From NCBI GenBank assembly GCA_016931715.1, contig JAFGEF010000093.1:1-64000 (forward strand): a stretch of 64,000 nucleotides of DNA, in the 5' to 3' direction. Made by a program: the position numbers and the translations under genes. Within the stretch, counting starts at the first letter, position 1. Each line of letters begins with the position of its first letter. Of this stretch, positions 53,377 to 63,399 are shown one piece after another. The notes beneath the pieces are model-generated. The model did not search any database. It saw only the letters and a list, made by a program, of their open reading frames with translations, and had not been told where the DNA came from. Source of the DNA: Sedimentisphaerales bacterium. Lineage in GTDB: Bacteria > Planctomycetota > Phycisphaerae > Sedimentisphaerales > Anaerobacaceae.

Positions 53377-55398
53377 TCAGGAGTAGATGTTCCGTTCTCT
53401 GTAATCCCGCCAGGCCGGCTCGAATGCTTTTCTGCCGGATGGAGCTTTTCTTAATTCGATTTTCTGGCTTTTGAATAAATCAGATGAAGTTTCATCGTAT
53501 TTAACCTGCAGTATGGAATTTCTAAGCGATTCATTTTCAGGTTTGAATCTTAAAGGTTTCCCTGTCGATTTATCGATTACATCAGGATGAATTTCTATTC
53601 CTTCATTTTCGAGGACGAGATGAGAACCTCGTGAGCCGCTGCCCTGCTTTAATAATTCTACTATTGCTTTCAAAAAAGCTATGCTCGATAAAGCCATGTG
53701 TTCTGCCTGTATAGCAAGAATTAACGTTTTCTTATTTTCGGAATTGAAGCCTTCCTTTTTTATTTTTTTGTATAGTTTAAAAGCTTCTTTCAGGGCATTT
53801 TGTGCATTTTTATTTTCTCTGATATGTCCGCCGGAAGTAGTCATTCTGTTCGTGATTTCATCTAATATTTCCTTCGGATTAAGGCCTGAACTATTTTTAT
53901 AATTTTCTAAATCAGATATGATATTTTTAACCTGGTTTTTAATTTCTTTTTCTATGTCTGAATAATCGGGTAATTCAGAGCCATAGACATTAACGATATA
54001 TTCAGCCGCACGAAGGCCTCCGGTCTGCCCGGCATTAAGAGCAGAACCACCCGGGCGTTTTACGCCGTGAGTTCCAGCCATCTCGCCAATGATAAAGGTA
54101 TGAGGAATATTCGATTGCCACCATTTATCGACAGCAAAGCCGCCGTTATTGTGCTGGGCACAGACTGCTATTTCGAGCGGCTCCGAATATAAATCAATAC
54201 CGTTTTCCCTGTAAATCTCAATTGCAGGAGTATTCATATGCGTCAAACGTTCGATGGGAGTTTTCTGCAATGCACCGGCTTTCTGCAGATACTCTTTTGC
54301 CTGCGGTTCGAGTGAGTCGATATTAAATTCATCCATCGAATCATTGCCAACTGGATTATGAAGGAAATCCATAAATACTCGCCTGTACTGCTGAGTTTCG
54401 TTAAATACAAGAATGTCTATTAAAGAGGATTGGAGATTTTCGATTCTTTGAGGATCAAAAGGCCACTGATAACCTTTGAGGAAAATATCTGTAGCCATTT
54501 TACTCATTGTAGGAAAATAATTAACCAGGAAGTCCTTCTCGTTTTTTCCGTCTGCATCAGTACTGAATATTCTCGGAATTGCCTGCATATAAGTACCAGA
54601 GACATTCCAGCGAAACTTTGTACTTGCCAGGCCAAACTGAGATTCTGTTAGATTTACTCCAATCAGGCCGGTCTTGAACGCGAGGCCGTGAATACCAACT
54701 TGTCCTTTGGGATAAACTGTTGTTTGATATAGCTCACCGGGACCGCCAGCGGCCAAAACTATATTGGAGCACAAAAAAACATTTACCGCATTTTCCAACT
54801 CATCAAGTTTTGCTTTATCAACAGTAATAATTCCAATGATACGTTTTTCCTGTCCCTTACCAGATGTCAGCAGATGGACTGCTTCCTGCCTGTCATAAAT
54901 TTTTACACCGTATCGGTTAAGCTGTTTCTGGAGGCACTCACTCATGAACCTGCTGGTCTTTGGGCCTGCTGAAGTAGCACGTTCGTACGGATCGTGGTCT
55001 GTTTTATAACCAATAAAAGTTCCCATCGAATCGGTCGGAAAAGGAACGCCCGCCTGAACCAAATGGTAAAACTCGCGAAGCGAGCCTATAGCTTCTATGA
55101 GAGCAGAATCATAATGGCAGCATCCAGCGGCTGTCAGGCTTTTCGCGAATTCTTCGGCGCTGTCAGCGATATTGGGACTTGTTCCAATTTTGTAATAAGT
55201 CTGTTTGTCGGAGCCGCTCATGCGCGAAGCGCCAAGCCCGATTCCGGATGTTACTACTGCGATTCTGCTTCCGGGATTTTTTATACCGTTTTGCTCCATG
55301 AACTCGCACAAATGAACGCCGCAATTCATTCCAGCCGCTCCGGAACCGACAATTATTGTATTGTATTTATAAAAATTGAATTTGTTTATATTATTCAT
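53377..55398 (-). CDS. FAD-dependent oxidoreductase (fumarate reductase/aspartate oxidase-like)
   Basis: 673 residues from ATG 55398 (GAGG upstream; an in-frame start at 55422 is less likely). The Rossmann motif NTIIVGSGAAGMN (18-23 GSGAAG) binds FAD. VLAAGGPGELYQTTVYPKGQ and GEMAGTHGVKRPGGSALNAG match the flavoprotein family that includes SdhA, FrdA and NadB. The C-terminal helical part (SGLNPKEILDEITNRM) is also typical. There is no partner Fe-S or membrane subunit, so it is probably soluble. It is the last gene of the uvrA-redox run, and its substrate is unknown. Confidence 0.8.
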   Translation of the reverse strand: MNNINKFNFYKYNTIIVGSGAAGMNCGVHLCEFMEQNGIKNPGSRIAVVTSGIGLGASRMSGSDKQTYYKIGTSPNIADSAEEFAKSLTAAGCCHYDSALIEAIGSLREFYHLVQAGVPFPTDSMGTFIGYKTDHDPYERATSAGPKTSRFMSECLQKQLNRYGVKIYDRQEAVHLLTSGKGQEKRIIGIITVDKAKLDELENAVNVFLCSNIVLAAGGPGELYQTTVYPKGQVGIHGLAFKTGLIGVNLTESQFGLASTKFRWNVSGTYMQAIPRIFSTDADGKNEKDFLVNYFPTMSKMATDIFLKGYQWPFDPQRIENLQSSLIDILVFNETQQYRRVFMDFLHNPVGNDSMDEFNIDSLEPQAKEYLQKAGALQKTPIERLTHMNTPAIEIYRENGIDLYSEPLEIAVCAQHNNGGFAVDKWWQSNIPHTFIIGEMAGTHGVKRPGGSALNAGQTGGLRAAEYIVNVYGSELPDYSDIEKEIKNQVKNIISDLENYKNSSGLNPKEILDEITNRMTTSGGHIRENKNAQNALKEAFKLYKKIKKEGFNSENKKTLILAIQAEHMALSSIAFLKAIVELLKQGSGSRGSHLVLENEGIEIHPDVIDKSTGKPLRFKPENESLRNSILQVKYDETSSDLFKSQKIELRKAPSGRKAFEPAWRDYRERNIYS

Positions 55399-55433
55399 AA
55401 AAACCTCAGTTTTTAGGTGCAAACCAGAAATAA

Positions 55434-56231
55434 TTAGAGTCTTCTAAAATGAAAACCGCCATCGACATTGATAACCTGGCCTGTTGAGAAATCAAGTTTG
55501 CCTTCAGCAATTGCTCCAACAACTTTACCAATATCTTCCGGCTGTCCCCATCTTTTAATCGGTGTTATTCCTTCCGCTATCATCTTGTCATATTTATCTT
55601 TTACCACACTGGTCATGTCCGTTTGGATAATACCGGGCCGGATTTCAAATACTCCGATATTATATTCGGCCAGTCTATCAGCATAAAGCAATGTCATCAT
55701 ACTGACGCCAGCTTTACTTACACAATACTCACCTCTTGCGGGCGAGCTGGTGTACGCCGACATTGAGCCGGTATTTACAATCCTGAATTCCTGTTCGGGA
55801 TTTGCTTTCTTCTGCTCTATCATCCAGTTTGCAACAAGCTGCGTAAGAAAATAAGGACCTTTAAGATTGATTGACATCACCCTGTCGAAACTTTCTTCTG
55901 TAGCTTCGAGGATATCCATTCTCTTCGATGGTGCTACACCGGCATTATTTACCAGCATATTGCAACTGCCGAATTTATTTTTAGCAAATTGAACAAGACT
56001 TTTCCTATCCTCTGCATTGCTGATGTCACCACGCAAAATTTCACATTCTATGCCAGTTTTTTTTATCTCCGTATGTGTTTGCCTGGCGTTTGCCTCATCC
56101 GGTTCACCCTTGACGGTAAAATCAAAATAGTTAATCACTATGTTATATCCTAATGAAGCCAGTTCCATGGCGATGGCTTTGCCAATACCTCTGCTGGCTC
56201 CGGTGACAATCGCTACAGGTTTATGTGACAT
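55434..56231 (-). CDS. Short-chain dehydrogenase/reductase (FabG-like)
   Basis: 265 residues from ATG 56231, whose ribosome site GGAGGAG makes the earlier ATG 56246 unlikely. The cofactor motif is TGASRGIG (10-17), the structural motif NNAG, and the catalytic set N122, S156 (NTGSMSAY), Y169 and K173 (YCVSK). The N-terminal part, with NYFDF after strand 2, leaves NADH versus NADPH open. The C-terminus (TGQVINVDGG) is standard. The chain is slightly longer than a typical FabG, and its redox neighbours suggest action on a particular keto or hydroxy compound, not fatty acid synthesis. Confidence 0.88.
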   Translation of the reverse strand: MSHKPVAIVTGASRGIGKAIAMELASLGYNIVINYFDFTVKGEPDEANARQTHTEIKKTGIECEILRGDISNAEDRKSLVQFAKNKFGSCNMLVNNAGVAPSKRMDILEATEESFDRVMSINLKGPYFLTQLVANWMIEQKKANPEQEFRIVNTGSMSAYTSSPARGEYCVSKAGVSMMTLLYADRLAEYNIGVFEIRPGIIQTDMTSVVKDKYDKMIAEGITPIKRWGQPEDIGKVVGAIAEGKLDFSTGQVINVDGGFHFRRL

Positions 56232-56250
56232 AGAATACTCCTCCATGTTT

Positions 56251-58899
56251 TTATTTAGTTAAATATTCGTTGATTTCTATTGCTGCTTTCATTCCATCTG
56301 CAACAGCAGCAACAACAGTTGATGCACCCCTGACAAGGTCGCCGCCTGCAAAAACTTTTTCACGAGTTGCAGCAAATGACTGTTTTCGAGTTTTAATTAA
56401 ACCTTTATATAATTCAACGCCCGGAAGAATTTCTTTAATTTCTTCCACCTGTTTCTGGCCGATAGCCTCTATTGCCGCATCCATATCAAGATCATACGCG
56501 CTCGATTCAATAGGTACAGGTTTGCGTCTTCCGGAAGAGTCCGGCTCTTCAAGTCTTGTTGGGCAGACTGTAATCGATTTGAGTTTTCCCTTGGAGGAAT
56601 TGAACTTTAACGGCTGTGTCAAAACAAGAAAATGTATCCCCTCTTTGATCGCCCTGTCTCTTTCTGCCTGCCAGGCGGGCATTTCGATAAAAGAGCGGCG
56701 ATACAATATATAAACGTCTTTTGCACCAAGATATTTTGCGGTAACTGCGGCATCCATTGCGGTATTGCCTCCACCTATTACAGCAACACTTTTTCCTTCA
56801 ATGTCCGGCTTATTACCATCTTTGGCGGCAGAAAGAAAATCCATTGCATTCCATAAACCGCTGATTTTCTTATCTTCCTCATTGATTCCAAACGCCTTCG
56901 GCAAACCCATGCCAATAAACACTGCATCGAATTTCTCTTCGATTATATTGTCAAGATTAAATTCCCTGTTCAATTCAGTTCCGAGCCGCAAATTTAACCT
57001 GTCTTTCGGTACATCTGCGAAAACCGCTTTAATTTCATTTTTAAGCGAGTCGCTTTGCCTTTCCGCTGGAATAACTGAATCTATCGTCCCGCCCAATTCG
57101 GCATTTTTATCAAAAATTGTTACGTTGTGACCCGCTTCAAGCAGTTTTGCGGCACAAGACAAACCTGCCGGGCCGGCGCCAATTACGGCAATGTGTTTCC
57201 CTGTTGATTTTTCCGGAATTCTCAGTTTCGACCAGCCATTTTTATTTGCCTGCTCCGCCAGGTATCTTTGTATATCAGCAATTGGCAAAGGCCCGTCTCC
57301 GATAAAAGACTGAAGACAATTTCCCTGGCACTGCTGTTCAACCGGACAAAGCCAGGCACAAACTTCCGGAAATATATTGGATTTCCTTATCACTTCATAA
57401 GCCTGTTTGTCTTTATTTTCGAGAAATAGACTGATAAATTGCGGTATATCAATGCCTGCCGGACAAGCGAGTTGGCAAGAAGGCTCCTGGCACATGCGGC
57501 AATTAGATGCGAGACGAGCAAGGTTTTCTCTGCTGCTCATACGTCCATGCTCGAATATCGGGCCATAAACTTTACTATCACGCACGACACAGCCGGCCAT
57601 GCCTCCATCCCGCATTATCTGTGTGCAGGCGCTGCATCCTACACAGACTTTTTCCGGTTTCATTTTCCCTTTTTGAATGATATCCTTTGCAAAATCAGGA
57701 TAAGCAAAAGCCATTCGCCCCACACCTGCCAGGGTAACAAGACCATTCGATATGTTTGTTGCGGCGGCATTTGCAAATAATGTCCTGAGCCAGCTATAAC
57801 CAGCGCCGATTATTACCATATCGTGAAATTGCTTTTGAATTTGCCCTGTGAGATTGAATAACCTGTTCACTCCGGTCAACGGATGCTCCGGCTCTTTATA
57901 TCCCCCAACAATCGCTTCATTGAAGGGTCTGCCTATATGCGGATTATAATATGGATTAGCAAGCGTAATATTCAGCAGATTGACGCCGCGATCATGTAAT
58001 AATTTTATCAATTCTGTCGGCTCTCTCAGGTCAGGTTTAGTGTAGTCTTTTTTATCTACTCCCCAGCCGTATGGATATGGTATGGCGTCATATATCCCAA
58101 GACGTGTTGTTATTACTGCTTTGTCACCAAGTTCTTTACGAATTTTATCGATTGTTTCCAGCAGAAATCTTGTCCTGTTTTCGAATGAGCCCCCATATTT
58201 TCCTTTTCTGTTGTAACAGGCAAAAAGCTCATTGATTAAATAACCGTGACATGATTTTATATCAACTGCATCAAATCCGGCCTTGAAAGCAAGTCTGGCC
58301 GCATTAACATAAGCGTTCTTTAAATTGTCAAGGTATTCATCAGTAACAAGAGGCCAATCATTAGGAATTTTGCTTTCTCTTTTCGGTTCAGGTGTTTCCT
58401 GCGGCGTAAGCGCATCACGATAAGAATCACGCTGCGGAATAATCGGATGTGGTCTCCCTTCGGGTTTACTATACCTTCCCGAATGTGTAAGCTGCATTAC
58501 TATTACAGGCTTATGATTCGGCCCCATACTTTCTGACGCGACCTGCCTCATCATAGAAACCATTGCGGCAAAATCGCTCACATTATTTTCATTGATCCAA
58601 AGCTGTCTTGGGTTTGCCCTGCCTTCCGGTACAACTGCAGTTGCCTCTGACCAGAGCAAACCGGCTCCTCCTGCTGCAAATCTTCTGTACCGCCTGAGCG
58701 TTAGCTGACCGGGTGTACCTTGTAAATCACCATCGCAGCCTTCCATCGGATGTATTGCCAGTGAATTTGGTATGTTCAATTTACCTGCCTGAACAGGTCT
58801 GGCAAGGATAGAAACATCCTCCTGTACCTGTACCGACAGCCCAAGCTTATCGCTTAGTCTTTTCAAGTCTTCAATGCTGTTTAAACTAAATTCCCACAT
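56251..58899 (-). CDS. Old-yellow-enzyme / GltD-type fusion oxidoreductase
   Basis: 882 residues in two parts. Residues ~1-400 are an FMN-binding (beta/alpha)8 NADH:flavin oxidoreductase: QLTHSGRYS, GFDAVDIKSCHGYLINELF and IIGAGYSWLR. A cysteine cluster (CVGCSAC, about 420) marks a 4Fe-4S site as in 2,4-dienoyl-CoA reductases. The second part resembles GltD: CRMCQEPSCQLACPAGIDIP (about 467), CAWLCPVEQQCQGNC, an FAD motif VIGAGPAGLSCA (about 573) and an NADPH motif VIGGGNTAMDAA (about 710). Electrons can thus pass from NAD(P)H through FAD and Fe-S to FMN and substrate. It overlaps uvrA by 14 bases and precedes the SDR by 19. The substrate is not known. Confidence 0.85.
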   Translation of the reverse strand: MWEFSLNSIEDLKRLSDKLGLSVQVQEDVSILARPVQAGKLNIPNSLAIHPMEGCDGDLQGTPGQLTLRRYRRFAAGGAGLLWSEATAVVPEGRANPRQLWINENNVSDFAAMVSMMRQVASESMGPNHKPVIVMQLTHSGRYSKPEGRPHPIIPQRDSYRDALTPQETPEPKRESKIPNDWPLVTDEYLDNLKNAYVNAARLAFKAGFDAVDIKSCHGYLINELFACYNRKGKYGGSFENRTRFLLETIDKIRKELGDKAVITTRLGIYDAIPYPYGWGVDKKDYTKPDLREPTELIKLLHDRGVNLLNITLANPYYNPHIGRPFNEAIVGGYKEPEHPLTGVNRLFNLTGQIQKQFHDMVIIGAGYSWLRTLFANAAATNISNGLVTLAGVGRMAFAYPDFAKDIIQKGKMKPEKVCVGCSACTQIMRDGGMAGCVVRDSKVYGPIFEHGRMSSRENLARLASNCRMCQEPSCQLACPAGIDIPQFISLFLENKDKQAYEVIRKSNIFPEVCAWLCPVEQQCQGNCLQSFIGDGPLPIADIQRYLAEQANKNGWSKLRIPEKSTGKHIAVIGAGPAGLSCAAKLLEAGHNVTIFDKNAELGGTIDSVIPAERQSDSLKNEIKAVFADVPKDRLNLRLGTELNREFNLDNIIEEKFDAVFIGMGLPKAFGINEEDKKISGLWNAMDFLSAAKDGNKPDIEGKSVAVIGGGNTAMDAAVTAKYLGAKDVYILYRRSFIEMPAWQAERDRAIKEGIHFLVLTQPLKFNSSKGKLKSITVCPTRLEEPDSSGRRKPVPIESSAYDLDMDAAIEAIGQKQVEEIKEILPGVELYKGLIKTRKQSFAATREKVFAGGDLVRGASTVVAAVADGMKAAIEINEYLTK

Positions 58900-61753
58900 C
58901 TAATTTTCTTTCAAGTTTTTCTTTAAGATACCTTGCAGTATAGCTGTTAGGATTTTTTATAATTTCCTCTGGCGAGCCTGTAGCAACAATCTGGCCGCCT
59001 GCTTCGCCCCCTTCGGGACCAAGGTCAATTATATAATCTGCCATTTTTATTACATCAAGATTATGTTCTATCACAATTATGGTATTGCCGCAATCAGTTA
59101 ATCTCTGTAAAACATTTAAAAGATTATGAATATCTGCAAAATGCAGCCCTGTTGTCGGCTCATCAAGCAAATATAAAGTATGCCCTGTTCCAGCTTTTCC
59201 AAGCTCAGCGGAAAGTTTGACACGCTGCGCTTCACCGCCCGAAAGAGTAGTCGAAGCCTGTCCCAACTGCATATAACCAAGCCCGACATCCATTAGTGTT
59301 TTCAATATTCTAATTATAGCCGGAAAATTCGCAAAAAAGTCAACTGCCTCTTCTATTCGCATATCAAGCACATCGGCAATGTTTTTGCCTTTATATGTTA
59401 TAGTAAGCGTATCCTGATTGAATCTTGTTCCTTTGCAATTCTGGCAGGTTACATACACATCGGGCAAAAAGTGCATTTCGATTTTTTTGGTTCCCTGCCC
59501 CATGCAATATTCACAGCGTCCGCCTTTGACATTAAAACTGAACCGGCCTGGTTTGTAGCCGCGAATTTTCGCCTCGCGTGTCATACTGAATAATTTGCGT
59601 ATCACGTCGAAAAGGCCCGTATATGTCGCGGGATTGCTTCGTGGTGTTTTTCCGATTGGCGACTGGTCAATTTCAATTACTTTATCAATTTGCGAAAAAC
59701 CCAGAATTGATTTATATTGCCCGGGCTTCTCACGAGAACTATAAAGCCTGCGTTTCATCGCCTTGAGAAGAATCTCATTGACGAGTGAGCTTTTTCCTGA
59801 GCCGGAGACACCGGTAACACATGTAAAAACACCAAGCGGAAATTTAACATCAATTTTTTTAAGATTGTTATGTGCCGCTCCTTTTATCTCGATACATTTT
59901 GAAAAAGTGTATTTTCTTCTTCTCTGGGGCAATACGATGCTTTTTTTCCCGCTGAGATACTGCCCTGTCAATGATCTTTCGCAGGCTGCAATATCTTCCA
60001 TGCTTCCCTGTGCGACCAATTCGCCGCCCTGTGCACCAGCGGCCGGCCCGATATCAATTATATGGTCAGCATCCCTGATAATATCTTCATCATGCTCGAC
60101 TACTATAACAGTATTACCTATTTTGGTGAGCTGTCGCAATATCCCGGCAAGCCTGTCGTTGTCACGCTTATGAAGCCCGATAGTCGGCTCGTCAAGCACA
60201 TAGCATACCCCGACAAGACCGCTGCCGACCTGGGTTGCCAGACGAATTCTTTGCGCCTCGCCTCCTGCAAGAGTGCTGCTCTTTCTATCCAATGTCAGAT
60301 ACCCGAGACCCACATCCATCATGAATTTTAATCGTGTCTTGATTTCTTTTATTATTGCGGCCGCTATAACAGCTTTTTCCTTGTCCAGTTTCAGCTTGCT
60401 GAAAAAATCCTGTGCTTTTTCTACACTCAATGCAGAAAGCTGACTTATATTTTTGCCTCCGACAAGTACGGCAGCAGCTTCAGGTCGAATACGATTACCT
60501 TTACAGCTATGGCAAGGCTGCTCGGAAAGATAAGCATGCAGCCTGGTTTTGACATATTCGCTGGTGGTATTTTTCCATCGCTTGGTAAGATTCGGAATTA
60601 TCCCCTCGAACCATATACCATATTTATTCTCATCCTCTTCGTTCGTACCGTAAAACAAAATTCTTTTGAACTCTTCGGAAATCTGGCTGAATGGTACAGA
60701 TTTATCTATGCCTATGTTTTTGCAGAAACGTTTAATCAGCCTGTTGTAAAAGATATTCATTCTTTTACCGCCCTTGCGCCAGGCATCAATCGCTCCGTTT
60801 TCCAGCGATAAGCTCTTATCCGGAACAATCAGGTCCGGATCAAACTCAAGAATTGTACCCAGTCCATCGCAACTTTGACAGGCTCCGTACGGGCTGTTAA
60901 AACTGAAGAGACGCGGAGATAATTCCGCAAGACTGGCTTCCGGATGATCGGAACATGCGAATTTCTCACTGAAAATAATTTCCTTCCAATTTCCATCGCC
61001 GCCATTTTTTTTGTCTGCAGCGGCTTCCTGGTATAAAACTATAATTACACCTTCAGCCAGTTTAAGAGCAGTTTCTACTGAATCGGCTAATCGAACACGG
61101 ATATTATCCTTAATTATCAACCTGTCAACAACGGCCGCAATGTTGTGGCTCTTGTTTTTATTCAGTTCCGGCACATTTCGTATATCGTAAATTTCACCAT
61201 CGATACGAACTCGAACAAATCCATCCCTTTGTATATTAGCGATTACATCTTTATGCTCGCCTTTTTTTCCGCAGATTATCGGGGCACAAATCTGAATTCT
61301 TGTTTCGGCGGGCCAGGAAAGAATCGAATCTACAATTTGTGATGGGTGCTGGCTCTGAATTTCTTTGCCGCAAATCCAGCAATGAGGCTGTCCTGCCCGA
61401 GCAAAAAGAAGTCTGAAATAATCATAAATCTCAGTTGTTGTCGCTACCGTCGAGCGAGGATTCGAGCTTGCGCTTCGCTGCTCAATTGCAATGGTTGGCG
61501 GAAGACCAGCGATTTCTGAAACAGCCGGTTTCTGCATCTGTTCGAGAAACTGCCTTGCGTAAGTGCTGAGCGATTCAACATATTTTCTGCGTCCTTCGGC
61601 GTAAATCGTATCGAAAGCAAGCGAACTTTTTCCTGAGCCGCTGATGCCGGTAATGACAACCATCTTGTCTCGCGGTATATTAACGTCGATGTTTTTCAGA
61701 TTATGCTCAGAAGCACCGACTATTTTTATTACTTTTTCTGTTGTCTTAGCCAT
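58886..61753 (-). CDS. uvrA: UvrA, excinuclease ABC subunit A
   Basis: 955 residues, with two ABC ATPase halves. Walker A motifs are GISGSGKSS (36-44) and GVSGSGKSS (about 650). Signatures LAGGEAQRIRLAT and LSGGEAQRVKLS and the D-loops LDEPTIGLH and LDEPTTGLH are intact. The zinc module CEYC...CQNC is at about 750. UvrA finds bulky lesions and loads UvrB in nucleotide excision repair. Length agrees with the family (~940). GAGG precedes ATG 61753 closely. The overlap with the downstream oxidoreductase gene suggests one mRNA, though no metabolic link is obvious. No LexA-type box was recognised upstream. Confidence 0.97.
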   Translation of the reverse strand: MAKTTEKVIKIVGASEHNLKNIDVNIPRDKMVVITGISGSGKSSLAFDTIYAEGRRKYVESLSTYARQFLEQMQKPAVSEIAGLPPTIAIEQRSASSNPRSTVATTTEIYDYFRLLFARAGQPHCWICGKEIQSQHPSQIVDSILSWPAETRIQICAPIICGKKGEHKDVIANIQRDGFVRVRIDGEIYDIRNVPELNKNKSHNIAAVVDRLIIKDNIRVRLADSVETALKLAEGVIIVLYQEAAADKKNGGDGNWKEIIFSEKFACSDHPEASLAELSPRLFSFNSPYGACQSCDGLGTILEFDPDLIVPDKSLSLENGAIDAWRKGGKRMNIFYNRLIKRFCKNIGIDKSVPFSQISEEFKRILFYGTNEEDENKYGIWFEGIIPNLTKRWKNTTSEYVKTRLHAYLSEQPCHSCKGNRIRPEAAAVLVGGKNISQLSALSVEKAQDFFSKLKLDKEKAVIAAAIIKEIKTRLKFMMDVGLGYLTLDRKSSTLAGGEAQRIRLATQVGSGLVGVCYVLDEPTIGLHKRDNDRLAGILRQLTKIGNTVIVVEHDEDIIRDADHIIDIGPAAGAQGGELVAQGSMEDIAACERSLTGQYLSGKKSIVLPQRRRKYTFSKCIEIKGAAHNNLKKIDVKFPLGVFTCVTGVSGSGKSSLVNEILLKAMKRRLYSSREKPGQYKSILGFSQIDKVIEIDQSPIGKTPRSNPATYTGLFDVIRKLFSMTREAKIRGYKPGRFSFNVKGGRCEYCMGQGTKKIEMHFLPDVYVTCQNCKGTRFNQDTLTITYKGKNIADVLDMRIEEAVDFFANFPAIIRILKTLMDVGLGYMQLGQASTTLSGGEAQRVKLSAELGKAGTGHTLYLLDEPTTGLHFADIHNLLNVLQRLTDCGNTIIVIEHNLDVIKMADYIIDLGPEGGEAGGQIVATGSPEEIIKNPNSYTARYLKEKLERKLDVGI

Positions 61754-61916
61754 CCTGCCTCAAGATTGGATAAACTATGTAAAATTTTCAATAAAACCAA
61801 ACCAATAATTGTAACACAGAGCAATTAGAAAAAAAATATCTTTTCAAAATAATTATTTCTCTCTTTTTTCGAAATAGAGATTGATTTTATAGGAATAAAC
61901 ATTATTTTTTAGTGAT

Positions 61917-62013
61917 ATACTAATTTAATACTAAAATATGAAATATTAGTATTTGAATCTTGCCGAAGAGGATTATATACTATTTTTTAATAAATTAGTA
62001 TATAATTAGTATT
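61917..62013. repeat. Cluster of TTAGTAT/ATACTAA repeats before the Fic gene
   Basis: Five copies of a heptamer lie in under 100 bases: ATACTAA at 61917, AATACTAA at 61927-61934, TTAGTATT at 61946-61953, TTAGTATA at 61995-62002 and TTAGTATT at 62006-62013. The second and third form an inverted repeat with an 11-base centre. They end about 35 bases before the fic start, as for operators. The rest of the 294-base uvrA-fic gap is AT-rich with no gene. Confidence 0.55.
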
Positions 62014-62047
62014 TGTTATAGTTATTTTGATATAAGGACAAATAATA

Positions 62048-63385
62048 ATGAAAATGCCCAAATTTCCCCCTAAAGAGGATTATTTATGGAATAAAGTAAA
62101 AAATGATCCAGACCGTTTTTTTAAGATTTATGAATTGCTCAAGAAACATAAAACATACGGAAAATATCTTCATTGGGATAAGCTCATTCATTATCAACCC
62201 CCAGAAGATTATACTCACGAAGAATGGTGGTATGCATTAAAAAGAGAGAGAAGATTTCTTTATAAATCCATCCCTTCATTTGATAAAACTGGTAAATTAT
62301 TTAAGTATCTGATAGTTGATCCTGTACCGGAAATATTACACAAAATTGACCAAGGTGCAGGAGGATTTATTCAAATGCCTGAACAAATAACAAATCCCGA
62401 TACAAAAGACCAATACTATGTAAATTCGCTTATTCAGGAAGCAATAACTTCAAGTCAGCTTGAAGGAGCCGCAACGACACGTAAGGTAGCAAAAGATATG
62501 ATAAAATCCGGACGTCCTCCCCGCGACAAAAGTGAGCAGATGATTCTAAATAATTATAAGACTATGAGGCAAATTGGGAAACTTAAAAATGAACCATTAT
62601 CCAAAGAATTGGTATTTAATATTCATCAAGTAATTACTGAACAGACACTTGATGACAATACAGCTACAGGCCGCTTTCGCAAAGAAGATGAACGAATTGT
62701 TATTGGTGATATGTATAATGAAATATTTCACGATCCGCCAGATTCACAGGAACTGGAAAAGAGAATGGCATTAATGTGTGATTTTGCTAATAGCAAAATT
62801 CCTTCTGGTTTTATTCACCCTGTAATTCGCTCAATTATACTTCATTTCTGGCTTGCATACGACCATCCATTTGTTGATGGCAACGGAAGGACAGCCAGAG
62901 CTTTGTTTTATTGGTCTATGCTTCATCATGGTTTTTGGTTGTTCGAGTTTATATCGATTTCACAGATTATTCTTAACCATCCGGCAAAATATGGAAGAGC
63001 TTTTTTGTATACAGAAACAGATGAAAACGATCTTACATACTTTATTCTTTATCACCTTGACGTAATTCAAAGAGCTCTTAATGAGCTTCACGAATACATT
63101 AAACGAAAAACTGAACAACTGCATTCAATTGAAAGCAAGTTGCGAGGTATGTCAATGTTAAATCACCGTCAGCGTGAACTTATTAGCCATGCGTTAAAAC
63201 ATCCATACCAGCACTATACAATTAGATCGCATCAGCTAAGCCATAACATTGTTTACCAAACAAGCAGGCTTGATTTATTTGACCTGGAATTACGCGGCCT
63301 ATTAGAATGTAAAAAAATTAGTAAGACATGGCACTTCACTCCTGTAAAAGATTTGGAAGAAAAACTGGCAACCATGGGTAAATAA
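62048..63385 (+). CDS. Fic-family protein (class II, N-terminal inhibitory motif)
   Basis: 445 residues. The Fic motif HPFVDGNGRTAR starts at H273, and every catalytic position of HxFx(D/E)GNGRxxR is kept. The inhibitory motif SSQLEG (S135-G140, E139) comes before it, which puts the protein in class II, where an internal Glu blocks ATP placement until released. The N-terminal region (about 90 residues) fits the Fic/DUF4172-type family, and a winged-helix-like tail (TIRSHQLSHNIVYQTSRLDL) is seen at the end. Such enzymes add AMP to proteins. ATG 62048 follows an operator-like repeat cluster. No separate antitoxin gene is visible, in line with self-inhibition. Confidence 0.9.
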   Translation: MKMPKFPPKEDYLWNKVKNDPDRFFKIYELLKKHKTYGKYLHWDKLIHYQPPEDYTHEEWWYALKRERRFLYKSIPSFDKTGKLFKYLIVDPVPEILHKIDQGAGGFIQMPEQITNPDTKDQYYVNSLIQEAITSSQLEGAATTRKVAKDMIKSGRPPRDKSEQMILNNYKTMRQIGKLKNEPLSKELVFNIHQVITEQTLDDNTATGRFRKEDERIVIGDMYNEIFHDPPDSQELEKRMALMCDFANSKIPSGFIHPVIRSIILHFWLAYDHPFVDGNGRTARALFYWSMLHHGFWLFEFISISQIILNHPAKYGRAFLYTETDENDLTYFILYHLDVIQRALNELHEYIKRKTEQLHSIESKLRGMSMLNHRQRELISHALKHPYQHYTIRSHQLSHNIVYQTSRLDLFDLELRGLLECKKISKTWHFTPVKDLEEKLATMGK

Positions 63386-63399
63386 ATATAAAATCAATC

